Below, piece after piece: positions 49,901-58,476 of a DNA stretch of 64,000 nt. Source of the DNA: Mytilus trossulus. Its lineage: Eukaryota; Mollusca; Bivalvia; Mytilida; Mytilidae. Position 1 is the stretch's first letter. Each line of letters opens with the position of its first letter. The stretch covers positions 44,067,878-44,131,877 of the forward strand of contig NC_086386.1 in NCBI RefSeq assembly GCF_036588685.1, in the 5' to 3' direction. The position numbers were made by a program, and so were the translations under genes. The notes beneath the pieces were generated by a model, which worked only from the letters and a program-made list of their open reading frames with translations, searched no databases and was not told the DNA's origin.

Positions 49901-50463
49901 AATGCTTAAAATACATGGGTTTATCTACAGCCACAAGAGTGAGACTAACAGAAGGTGACCTCACATGACAGCTTTTTGTCTTATTAGGATTACTTTTATA
50001 GAAGGTTTGATTCTATCTTGATTTAGAAAAAAAACATGCACACAGAGCGTTCTATTTTAGAAACAGCACATCATGATTTTATACAAAGTAAGAATATTAG
50101 TATGATGTTATATAATTAAATCTTTTGCAGAGATCCCAATGAGTTTCAGTAGACCAACACATTATTGTTCATCCAGGCTGAATAATTATCAGCTGACAGA
50201 ACCTTAACCAATGAAATTATTTCTATTTATAGATAATAAACTCAGGCTGAATAATTGTCAGCTGACAGCATCTAATCCAATGAAATTATTTCTTTTTATA
50301 GATAACAAACCCAGCCTGAATAATTATCAGCTGACAGCACCTAATCCAATGAATTTTTTTCTATTTATAGATAACCAATGCTACAGAGAAAGCATCTAGA
50401 TGCATAAAAGAGATTAAGGTTCAGCATAAAGAGAATTTAGTCGTACCGTTTGGTGTTCCATGA
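34957..50463 (+). CDS. LAMTOR1: Ragulator subunit LAMTOR1 (p18), complete
   Basis: LAMTOR1 is the lipid-anchored scaffold that holds Ragulator, and through it the Rag GTPases and mTORC1, on the lysosome. Coding exons are 34957-34998, 44075-44139, 46898-46984, 48594-48668, 49366-49492 and 50371-50463. They give 162 residues, against about 161 in human. An optional exon at 45074-45175 is listed separately. The N-terminus MGCC provides the myristoylation glycine (G2) and palmitoylation cysteines (C3, C4). Family landmarks include a 'LINP' acidic stretch, 'DEQ.AL..IL.KTA' (residues 48-64), 'ERTRQYS' (84-90), 'PISLHDIQL' and the C-terminal 'ENLVVPFGVP'. All introns are GT-AG with matching phase. 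Intron 1 is 9 kb and carries a LINE in antisense. The last acceptor is triplicated by a minisatellite. Confidence 0.95.
35000..36420. other. LAMTOR1 intron 1, first part, unassigned
   Basis: No exon of either gene was found here. The block 35400-35660 is less AT-rich than its surroundings and may be an old element, but I recognise no frame or terminal repeat in it. Confidence 0.4.
36425..41104 (-). mobile_element. L1/Tx1-type LINE, antisense in LAMTOR1 intron 1
   Basis: The coding part is ORF2 (37011-40799). A 3' UTR of about 580 bases follows and ends in an A-rich tail with AATAAA at about 36425-36450. The 5' boundary is not resolved. A 102-codon frame at 40796-41104 ends with its stop overlapping the ORF2 start (ATGA), but it has no recognisable ORF1 domain. 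I could not find target-site duplications. The antisense orientation avoids adding a polyadenylation site to the LAMTOR1 transcript. Confidence 0.75.
37011..40799 (-). CDS. LINE ORF2: APE endonuclease, reverse transcriptase, zinc knuckle
   Basis: This intact frame of 1262 residues is of the size and order of ORF2 in the L1/Tx1 group. The endonuclease spans about 1-235, with 'SLNCRG' at 8-13, 'GDWN' at 139-142 and 'SDHSPV' at 225-230. The reverse transcriptase spans about 430-830, with 'GMDGF' (480), 'NWRPI' (537), 'DFEKAFD' at 607-613, 'GVRQGDPLSPYLF' at 663-675 and the catalytic 'YADD' at 707-710. The C-terminus has 'CSFCNETKETISHLFWEC', the zf-RVT-type C-C-H-C knuckle. It copies its RNA into DNA at a nicked target. 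All catalytic residues are present and there is no stop or frameshift, so the copy may be young. Confidence 0.93.
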   Translation of the reverse strand: MTSLKIGSLNCRGLSEEVKRRDFFSRYRIRYDIIILTDTHCTKEKEKQWAHEWGYKAFFSSGSSRSRGVAILLKNSFTFTIHQEKKDQEGNFIILDMTIQDYRLSLVAIYGPNGDSPTFFENIKGLVSGIKNSSIIMAGDWNVVQDFDKDTSNYSAKNNIRAHDKILDMIESLDLVDIWRALNPDTKRFTWRGPGLKQSRLDYFLISSDLEPFVKNVDMDISYRSDHSPVYLTLQFYNQIKGKGTWKFNNSLLHDMVYVTEIKNCIRETINQYSLPGNDLETELSVNPHLFWELLKCMIRGKTISYASYIKKKNTKTENDLELKLAKLLENYEMDPSELLNSEIKTLENELVQHREKIVTGIMARAKARWVAEGEKCTNYFCNLEKRNYNEKIIPKLIKNNGEEIFNQSEILEEQKSFYEKLYSTTNPILQQEHKNLFFDENNPFIRKLSDEQRLQAEGKLNTNECLKTLKNMKNGKSPGMDGFTTEFYKFFWIDLHEFIIKSFNYSLETGSFSVSQKQGVITCIPKEGKSKFQLKNWRPITLLNVDTKIASAALANRIKPFLGDIISETQQGFIKGRYIGECTRLIFDIMEKAEDDNLPGLLLLLDFEKAFDTLEWSFIDLALSFLGFGPIFCRWVKTLYSDSQSCIINNGHCSQFFNIGRGVRQGDPLSPYLFILSLELMSAALKNNPDINGMKINDSVYLLSQYADDSCLLLDEDEQSLEKCLYTLEKFSECAGLRANFDKTEAIWIGSKIHSRDKLTTTRNLNWNHSGKFKLLGIKFDLFSENKTLVNFEEKIKKIQSLLNSWVYRDLTYMGKITVIKSLALPILIQSLTVLPNPPDDKIKEIQNIFFSFLWSGKPDKIKRKVMIGLFENGGLKMPDIRSFCYSLKMTWINKLLDPLNISPWKTLLIDQYNRLGADKIWLMTPDGIQKISSNFNNFWKDILLNWNILNTATNDTAEGIMKQSIWLNKSLKINNKTIFYQRWVESGVFFIGDLLDENSKFFTLKEFCEKYNLNINFLEYHSLLHMIPKDWKNLITTSEKIMHISNDKFEFIKNNKKSCQFFYKKFLSMYTERPTKQEDKMCKELGTHIENWDFIYSLPFCCTKNNKFSMFQFKILHRTLATNALLQKYGLKETNLCSFCNETKETISHLFWECNLVRNLWLEIAALFQVENNITLILNVENIVLGSESWDISLNLFTILVKYYIYTCRFNNSLPTLTGVIAMIKNSYQIEKISTSFYRSPRAREKFDCKWELIKNIVHM
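42590..42872 (+). other. Orphan coding-like stretch in LAMTOR1 intron 1
   Basis: The segment 42734-42872 follows an acceptor ('gtaatcag') and stays open for 45 codons to a TAA. It has protein-like content (IVDYLDEMDKEYYHDD..., then 'VLKAAELRFQTV'). About 100 bases upstream, an open piece ends at 42630 on a strong donor, 'gtgagtaag', in matching phase. I recognise no family. It could be the tail of a nested gene or a gene relic. Confidence 0.3.
43023..43290 (-). mobile_element. TTAA-flanked MITE, copy 2 (LAMTOR1 intron 1)
   Basis: This is the inverted counterpart of 28172-28452: 'ttaaggtggtacctaacact' at one end and 'gttgggtaccaccttaa' at the other. The interior ('gagataactctgtaaaatca', 'gatcaaaataagtgttt') matches copy 1 read on the opposite strand. 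Confidence 0.75.
45074..45175 (+). CDS. LAMTOR1: Candidate optional exon of LAMTOR1
   Basis: This open 102-base stretch lies between an acceptor ('cagttttag') and a donor ('ctaggtaaag'), in the phase needed by both neighbours, so it can be included or skipped without shifting frame. It would add 34 residues beginning with a run of four cysteines and followed by a proline-rich segment ('PPQPYNPPP'). The six-exon form already matches the family length, so this exon is either alternative or not used. I know of no matching segment in vertebrate LAMTOR1. Confidence 0.4.
45965..46172. mobile_element. 208-bp MITE in LAMTOR1
   Basis: The ends are perfect 18-base inverted repeats ('tatgtgtggttccagtta' and its complement). 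Just inside them 'accctacctacc' faces 'cctacctacctaacct'. TA at the edges may be the target duplication. Confidence 0.8.
47911..48372 (+). repeat. Dispersed repeat with '(a)tgccccac' ends
   Basis: It begins 'atgccccacctacgatagta' and ends at 'gagtggggcat', a short inverted match. A run of 'gtccgtctgt' variants follows the start. The block from 'aggttaaag' to 'atgttccttatgatat' is present twice, about 155 bases apart. It lies in the intron before LAMTOR1 exon 48594-48668. Confidence 0.7.
50165..50370 (+). repeat. Minisatellite, 3 x 69 bp, copying the last LAMTOR1 splice acceptor
   Basis: Three units each contain 'ctgaataatt(a/g)tcagctgaca', 'ccaatgaa' and 'ctatttatagata'. The third unit's 'tatag' is the acceptor used for the last exon at 50371. 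The first two repeat the same acceptor and the first exon bases. Because 69 is divisible by three, the array also gives a spurious reading frame with a repeated 'FLFIDN'. Confidence 0.9.
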
Positions 50464-53400
50464 TAGTTATTTGTTATATTAGGATTTATTGTTAAAAATT
50501 CATTACTGCACATATGTACATATATGTATTTATGTATATAAATGTATGAGAGGGTGTATAAACTGTGAGATAGATTTACAATTGGAGAGAAGAATTGTTG
50601 TATGTTTGTATGATTTGAAGGTCGGAGTTCATCATGTTTATTGAGTGAAAATCTAATGATCGAAAATGTTTATTTTGTTCCATAGTCACTATTGTTTATG
50701 CACATTTAATTAATGGAATTAGAATTAATTTATTTATTGTATATGAAATCGGGGTACAATTTTTAATTCACCAATTTTTACAATCGAAAAACAAACAAAA
50801 AACATATTAACAAATAAATATATTTACTTTAGGACCTAGATACTTTGTGTTCCCAATATGAAATTTCATGGTTTATTCTGTGGAAGTTCTTCTGGACACA
50901 CACCAAAGTTCTCAAAATATCAAATAATTTTTTTTTTCTATAAGATAGATTCTGATTGGACTACATGAAATTGTATGAGATCCTTAATTATTGTGTTCTA
51001 GTAATGTTCATGCATGGTGAGCAATATCAAGGCAGGATGAAAGCAAATCTTGCTCAAATGTTATAAAATATGTTTTCTTTCAATATTTGACAACGTCAAA
51101 TGCAAGATTTTATGATTTCAAAATAAATGTTTACTAGGTCCTTTAGATCGAATGAGTGCATTTATGTGTTTACATCATTCTTTTTTACTCTTACATACTA
51201 CTATTGTTACTTGCCTTGATTTAGAACTTTTACCTATTTTCGTTTTGTGATACATGTATTGAAATGTCTAAAGAGTAAAAGTTCTTTCAGAAGAAAAATT
51301 GTTTATGCATACAACTTGCCTTTTAGTTACTGCATGTCATTAAAATGCCTTACTTTGGATTCATATAATTTCATGGATGTCAAATTTTGTGAATTGAAGA
51401 AAAATGTATTTATTTTGAACATTTAAATTAGAAGTCCACTTATGGCAACAAATTTGGTACCTCACTCTCACTAATATATATAAATTAACCCACTGTAATT
51501 AATTTCAGTGCTGTATTTCACATCTCCTTCAATTTCAATCTTTGTTTGAGAGGTGAAAGGTCAATCACAAATAACTTTAATCATAAGATGTTCTATCAAT
51601 GCTATTTTAATAATCTTGTATCAATAACCTTGGCTATGTGGGGGTAAAATGGCAGGCTACTCTAGATCTTTTGCCATCATTTGTAAACCTTTTTGGTTGC
51701 TATTAGTTGTTTGGCTACTGTCTCCAATGATATTTTCTATTTACTTTTATTCATTTGATAACATTTCATTGGTTAAAGGTATGATGAATCAAATATATAA
51801 TTCTAAACATTTAAAGGTGTATGTTAAAAGGTTATTTACAGAATATATATTTTTTTTTCATTAATTAGCTTATGCCTCATATATACAAATGGAAGTAAAT
51901 GATGTTGTTACTATATACAATGTTTATCAGAACGTATTGTCATACACATAAGGAATGGTAGCTCTAAAATTAACCAGAATGTAATTGTCAAATAACCTTT
52001 CGGCCAAACATGTGCATGTTCACTTTATGAAGAGCTTTAGATACTTGGTGCATATAAATAAGTGCTGCTCATATGTGCAATTAATTATAATTTAGTTGTT
52101 TTTGTATATTGAAATGATAAATTTTCTGATTCTGTGTCCTTACTTTGCTAACAAGGATCTGACAAACACTTCTTTTTTTTGAAGACCCTTTGGGGTCGTC
52201 TTGATTTGTCCTAATGCTACATAACTGCAAAAATTTGAAAGGCGAAATTTTATTGGCTAACTTAATATTTACTGGAACAGAAAGTAAAATGGGGTTTGTC
52301 AAGTCTTTGTAAGCAAAATGATGACACATGATCTGTAGTTTTATTATCATATTGTTTTTATATCTGCCTATTTTGTTATAGAAAATGTGTAATGATGGAT
52401 ACTGTATTTATGATTGAGATACATTAAAATGGGTTAATTCCTTAGATTTTAAGTTTCCTGATTCAAAAGACCAAACCATATTTCAAGGATTTAGTTGTGT
52501 ATTTTTTGTTGTCTTTTATTCTGTTCTTTCTTCAAGATGAGATTTATGTGGGGATATTTTTGGAGATTTATTCTGAATCTTCAAAATTCCCTGCTTACCA
52601 ATAAAGGAGAAGTGAAAATGTATTTAATATTAATATAACCTTTTCTCAAAAGCTGAAAGAATGAGTTGGTGAAGGTTCCTACAATTCAAATGCTTAGCTA
52701 TCATTTTTTTGAAGGGTTCCCATCCAATAGCATTTAATTTATTTCTAAGTAAGAAAAATAGTTGAGTATACATCCAATGCTTAAGACTATATGACTTTCT
52801 CGATAGTTTCCTTATTTCATTTGTTTTCTTGTTATAGCACAAACTATTAATTACAAAATGAAACTACAACAAAAAGAGATAAAGATTATTTTCATTTAAG
52901 TTTTATTAAAATGAACATTCCATCACTTGGATATAAGAATTTTGAAACCAACTTGTTGATTGTAACTTATTTTAGGATAAGATATAGATGTGAAATAATA
53001 ACTTAAAGTAAATTGTAGATATTACCAGAATGTTGCCATTTACATGTGCAATATTTTGTGTGATTAATTGTTCTATTTTTTATGTCTACATCATAATCTG
53101 TGCTTGAAATGTATGTTGGAAGATGGACATTTTCACAAACATTATTATGAATAAAGACTTCTTATCAATTAATGTTGGGATTTTCTCTAATAATTGTATT
53201 CAACAAAATTTGACAACTCCATTAGACACAAACACATACTCCTACACGTATATACACCACACATTGCTTGATATAAGAAAAGCCAAGCATTAAATCTAAC
53301 ATTAATATATATGATGTTTACCTTATAGTAGAAATGGTTATTAATGTTACAAAATTCAACTCTATTATGAGAACAAATACTGAAAAGAGAAATGTGAAAA

Positions 53401-53960
53401 AATTGAGGTACAATTGTGACGTATATATTTCTAGAAAGATTTGCTAAACTATTTATATGTGATATACGATTTTGCATTTTACGAGTCATTTGAATAAACT
53501 TGTATGAAACATTTCTGAATTTGGTGAGTGATTTGAGATATTTTCTAAGTAGCAGAATTATAGATCATCGTTACACCGGTTTTTAGGAAAAGATTTCATG
53601 AAATGCATTCAAAACCTTATGGGACTGACTTGATATCTAAATGTTCCAAGGCTGATCACTACCTTTTTTGATGCACAAAACATAGTGCATTGATAATAAC
53701 ACTTTATACATACTATCCATTAACACATTGTAACATTTCCCAAAATTTATCGATGTAATAAATGCTCTGATATTCAAGACACAAAATGATGTTTCACTTG
53801 TCAAGAAAATTACAAAACTTTTGCAAGGTGCAGGAATCTTATATCTGTTCTAAAAATATGAATTATGTCATTGTTAACCTCATCTTTAAAATTGGAATTA
53901 TCTTCCTTCGTCTAGAATAGCTGTTAAATGAGTAACAACCAATGCAATATTTAAGGTAGC
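50464..53960. other. 3' flank of LAMTOR1 and spacer
   Basis: This is AT-rich sequence after the LAMTOR1 stop. I found no exon, no clear repeat ends and no long frame. Several AATAAA hexamers occur, so the 3' end of the LAMTOR1 mRNA cannot be fixed. Confidence 0.45.
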
Positions 53961-53972
53961 ACAATACAAACC

Positions 53973-54610
53973 TTTTAAGCTCACCTGGCATAGCCATGTG
54001 AGCTTATGCCATCACTTGGCGTCCGTCGTCGTCCATCGTCGTCTGTCGTCGTTGTAAACTATTTCATCTATCAGCCCTGAAATTTTCAGATGAATCTAAC
54101 AATCCATTGTTGGGTTGCTGCCACTTAATTGGTAATTTTAAGGAAATTTTGCAGTTTTGGTTTATTATCTTGAATATTATTGAAGATAAAGATAAACTGT
54201 AAACAGCAAAAATGTTCAGCAAAGTAAGATCTACAAAAAAGTTAACATGACCAATATTGTCAATTGACCGCTTAAGGAGTTATTGCCCTTTAAAGACAAA
54301 TTTGCTCTATTTGTTCATCAAACTTGCTTAAATTAAAAAATCTTCTCCTCTGAAACAACTGGGCCAAATACTCTCAAACTTAAAATGAATAGTATCTACT
54401 TTCTAAATTGTATCCGAAGTTTTGATCCATCAAGAAACATGGCCGCTATGGCTAAAATTGAACATAGGGGTCAAATGCAGTTTTTGGCTTATATTTCAAA
54501 AACTAAAGCATTAAAAGCAAATTTGTCATGGTTAAAAATGTTCAATAGGTCATGATCTATCAGCCCTGAAATTTTCAGACGAATCTAACAATCCATTGTT
54601 GGGTTGCTGC
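53973..54610 (-). repeat. Composite repeat, inverted relative of 17140-18880 and 23450-24330
   Basis: It starts 'aagctcacctggcatagcca', followed by 'cttggcgtccgtcgtcgtcc', and then holds the 'aaattttcag...ccattgttgggttgctgc' module twice (about 54070-54120 and 54560-54610). The second module stops abruptly where the coding-like piece at 54612 begins. Confidence 0.7.
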
Positions 54611-54611
54611 A

Positions 54612-54716
54612 CAAATCTTAGACACGGTTTTGGAGGTCAAACTGTGTTGTGCAAGAAACTATAAAATATTTTGGGATGCTATGAAGAACAAAGACGCTAA
54701 ATTCATTCAAGAGTGA
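54612..54716 (+). pseudogene. Orphan coding-like fragment, possibly a NADAR-type C-terminal end
   Basis: A reading frame without a start codon emerges from the repeat at 54610 and runs to TGA at 54714-54716. It reads with protein character (LDTVLEVKLCCARNYKIFWD, then a further 'DAKFIQE'). The pattern 'vL..K......f..a......a.flvE' loosely recalls the end of YbiA/NADAR domains. No partner exon was found, so I treat it as a relic carried or cut by the repeat. Confidence 0.3.
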
Positions 54717-54993
54717 ACATCACAATATATCAACTAATTACATAACAATTAATTATGTAATAATAATGTCATAGTGAAATTATCACAATTTGAAAGATTA
54801 ATCTTTCTTCTTTCTTTTGGTACCTCATTTATAAAATATAAAGAAGGATGAAATGAATTACATCAGTTTAAAGTTGTCTGATTGGGAGTGAACAAATCTT
54901 TGTATTGTGTGTGCTACCTTAATTTTACTTCCCACTGATAAATTGAAGCAATTTTTACCGTTCGATGCTTTCAAGCACTTTGATTAACATCAT

Positions 54994-55123
54994 GGGACAG
55001 ATCCAGTCATTTTTAAAGGGTGCTTTCGAACCCAGGATAAAAGGGGTCCAACTGTGTGTCCCTATTCAAAAGCATTGATCATAAAAAAAAGGGGATGTGC
55101 CCAATCCCTGGATCCTCCACTGA
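54994..55123 (+). repeat. Dispersed repeat, copy 2
   Basis: It is the same element as 647-779, with 'gggacagatccag', 'gggtccaactgtgtg' and 'cctggatcctccactg' in order. Confidence 0.6.
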
Positions 55124-55229
55124 GTACAATAGGAACGATACAGAAGTCTTGCAGAGTGAGAAGTCAAGAAAAGACAAAATACCATATTAAAAGTTAAAAA
55201 AGAGGATATACATTTTGCAAAATCTTCAT

Positions 55230-55800
55230 ATCTGTATGATGAGCCACAGATGCAACACAATGACTCAGTTCGAAAGACTGAACTCATATTTCCAAGCTGT
55301 ATTCCATATGCCAATAACTGCAACAAAACTCACTGAAAAGCTAAAATACGACAAAAATTGGCATGTCTCATCCACTCATAGCAATGTCTTTATGTCATTT
55401 AATAGATTACCGTTGTAACAACAAGGTTTGAATGGATCGTTAGATTGTTAAAAAATTATAACAAAACCAGATTTGAAACGGATTGTCAAAATGTTTTTAT
55501 TTTATAACACAACCAGGTGAATGGCTAAACATACTATCAACAATACGCAATGATCCTTATTTGGTTTCTCTGATAGTTCTAATCTTTCAGGTTGTGATTG
55601 ATAGATGCATGCTGATGTCAGCATTTATTATGCAGCACGTATGCACGATCAATAAAACATTAGTTTACTTAAACGACTTACTTTTATCCCTTCAAAATGT
55701 CCACTTAGTAGGTATAGCCTAGTTGATACAACTTTGCACTAGTAATACTATTTTAAATATACCTTGTTACAATGGGTTGACTACTGTCATCACATTTACC
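55230..55800 (+). pseudogene. Decayed partial copy of the membrane protein gene at 58.5-62 kb
   Basis: The translated pieces match the second half of the downstream gene. 'ITATKL...KNW...S...VFMSFN' (about 55309-55400) matches the stretch around 60805-60905. 'QP.EWLN', 'SLIVL' and 'LMSAFIMQ' (55510-55640) match 61025-61155. Between them about 75 bases are missing, a sense codon has become TAA ('ttgtaa' for 'ttgcta'), about 45 bases have been gained and the frame changes. Similarity then fades toward 55800. The N-terminal half is not found upstream, so this is a truncated tandem relic. Confidence 0.8.
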
Positions 55801-58476
55801 TTTTTATGTGTTCTTTTGTGTTTGTTATAACAATTATTGATTCTTTGGAAACAGTAGGTAAATACGTTTTTCCCGAACAACCGAACAACCAATTGATATT
55901 TTTTTACTTTCAAGGTTTAAAAAAAAATGACTTGAAGTGACACTAGCAGTCAAATTCATGTTCACCGATTTGACTCAAATTCTCATATTTAATTTATAAC
56001 CATGTAAAGCATTTGTTTTCAAAGTATAAAATAAAGAATTAACAGGGTATGGACCCGATTATATGTAGCTCCGTGTCGTGTGTATTGTAGTCTTGACGTC
56101 TTTTCATAACCTATCGAGTTGACCACCGAAGGTCTTCGATGGTCATATAAGCGATATTAACATAAATACTAACTAGTACACAAATAGAAAGTGCACTCGT
56201 GTAAGTGGATTTTTCTAGGTCTGTTGAGATTTATAATATATATTAAAATTATATGTTAATCATCGTGTTTACCTGTATAAGAATAACTTTTTATGTGGAT
56301 CGAATCATTCAATCAAATGACTGTTCATTCACAAAAACTAAAAAAAAAAATGTACAGTTATTGCATATTCTCATAATGAAATTAGCCTAACATATTATTA
56401 ACAAAATGAATTTATCTGAATTAAATGATTGAAGTTTATGTTTCTTGTATTGCCACAATAATACCCAATTGCATCTGAAGTTTAAAAGAAAGGTGTAGAT
56501 TTAATCCTGGTATCTATGATGAGTTTATGTACATGTCTATGATATAAATACTTTCACCATAACTGGATACTATGTGAATTACTTTTGTGATGCTGCTCTG
56601 AATTTGCGCCTTGCTATTCTGTATAACAAGTCATTCATTGATTTATTTCTTCTTGAATAGAATATTGAATATAAAGTCTTTTTCACTGTCGAATAGTTCA
56701 TACTTTTCGCCTACAAGAGAAATTTCGCTGACGTGCTGACAGATGTATATTACTCCAGTAGACCTATATGTAAAGTGAGTAAATGAACTTATCATAAATA
56801 CCAAGATAATTATTTGTACACCAGACGCGCGTTCCGTCTACAAAAATGATCAGCGACGCTCGAATAAAAAAGTTAAGAAATAAAGTAAAAAAGAAAAAGA
56901 AAACAAAATAATGTACAGAGTTAAACCATATTGGACCACCATTCTGAAAGGTTTCGCCAAATACAGTTACGGTAGTATTTTTGGATGGCAGAAAACCTTA
57001 TAATTTAGTTTAAAAATTTGATGTATAATTGTGACCATATCAATGACAATTCATGTCCACATAACAATACATATAAACTTCATATGCAATCTAACGGATA
57101 TGGCATCATTTATAAGATTCAGCGTCTTAGTGGGCACCTTTACTTTTTTTTGATAACTCCAGTTATACTGCCAGTAACTTGTGAGGAAAATTTACCAATA
57201 AACGAATTGTAAGTTGTAGATCCACAATCGCACAGTTACCTGGATAACTGAAGGTGTGCAATGAGATACTTCCTCTCTCGTGCACCTCTCAGGTCAAACA
57301 AGTTTAAAAATGAAAAATAAAAGTAAAATGATAAAACTACACTCCTACACCATGTACACCTATAGGTACTTAGGCCGTATACTTTTTGCTTATGAAATGA
57401 TAGAAATGATGTGACAAATTAAATGAAAAAGTCATTTCACTACAGCACAGTGTTAAAGAGTCCGATTTAGTCAAGGATCTTATTGCAATAAATTTCAAAA
57501 CCTTCATTGTTATAAACAAAATGAACCTAACAAGTATTGATTATAATATTTATCATACATTAATAATAAAAATTATCTTATAAGCTAAAAAAAAAGGAAC
57601 ACAAATAACAATTAAAGAGAGGAACATCATTGTACTTCCCGCCCTCAAAAGTAATAATGTAATAATAGAGAAACAGCAAACCATTGATATCTCAGTCCAG
57701 CGTGTTGGTGCATGCATCAAACGATTTATTTATAGAACATAAGTCATTTGTATCTACATCGTCATTGGAAAATAAACCATGGATCAGGCAAATAACACTG
57801 AACATTTTATAACATATGTATTACTTGAATAATAAGACATAGCAGACAAAATATGTTGATACTTCGAACATTTTAGAATATCGATCATTATTATTTATTG
57901 TGATTTTAGCATGGTCCTATACCTTAACAGTTGTAAATATACACGGTAAAATATGTTGATAATATGTACATCGATGACGCTGACATTACTGTTGTGGTAT
58001 ATATGCAATTATTGTTACAATAGTATCAAATGATACAATATCAAAGTATCAAAATTGTTTTTTTTGGTTAAAAATAACTTAATTCAAAATATTCAAAGCC
58101 CTATAATCCAAATTATACAGTAGTTTTGGTTGATCGAGTTAAGTTTTAACGTATAATTTTGTATTTTAAACCTGAAATTTGATCATATAACCATGTCGAT
58201 AAAATAATATGTGAATAAAATGAAACAGTATGTAGCATGTGTAGTAAGTAAACACAAAAACATCATGCATTACGTCTCTGAGATATTTCGCTAAGCAAAG
58301 GAGGTCTTGGTCACTTTATTGATGTAAAAATGTATTAAAAACAGGTAAAGAAACACAAACTTTTCTTCAGCTTGTTTACATAAATTTTATTTGGATAGTC
58401 AAACAAATGTGCATCGAAATGTAGGATAAAAATGGTGTATGTTATTGTATAAAATCGCAGTCCCATTCAAAATACA
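55801..58476. other. Spacer between the decayed copy and the broken gene
   Basis: The segment 55935-56300 is a relative of the right half of the TTAA element at 30165-30855 ('actagcagtcaaattcatg', 'gtcatataagcgat'). No gene or other structure was recognised in the rest. Confidence 0.45.

Noticed and set aside
50211-50399. 62-codon plus-strand frame with a repeated peptide
   Set aside because: The repeat is the 69-bp intronic minisatellite before the last LAMTOR1 exon, and the frame is open only because the period is a multiple of three.
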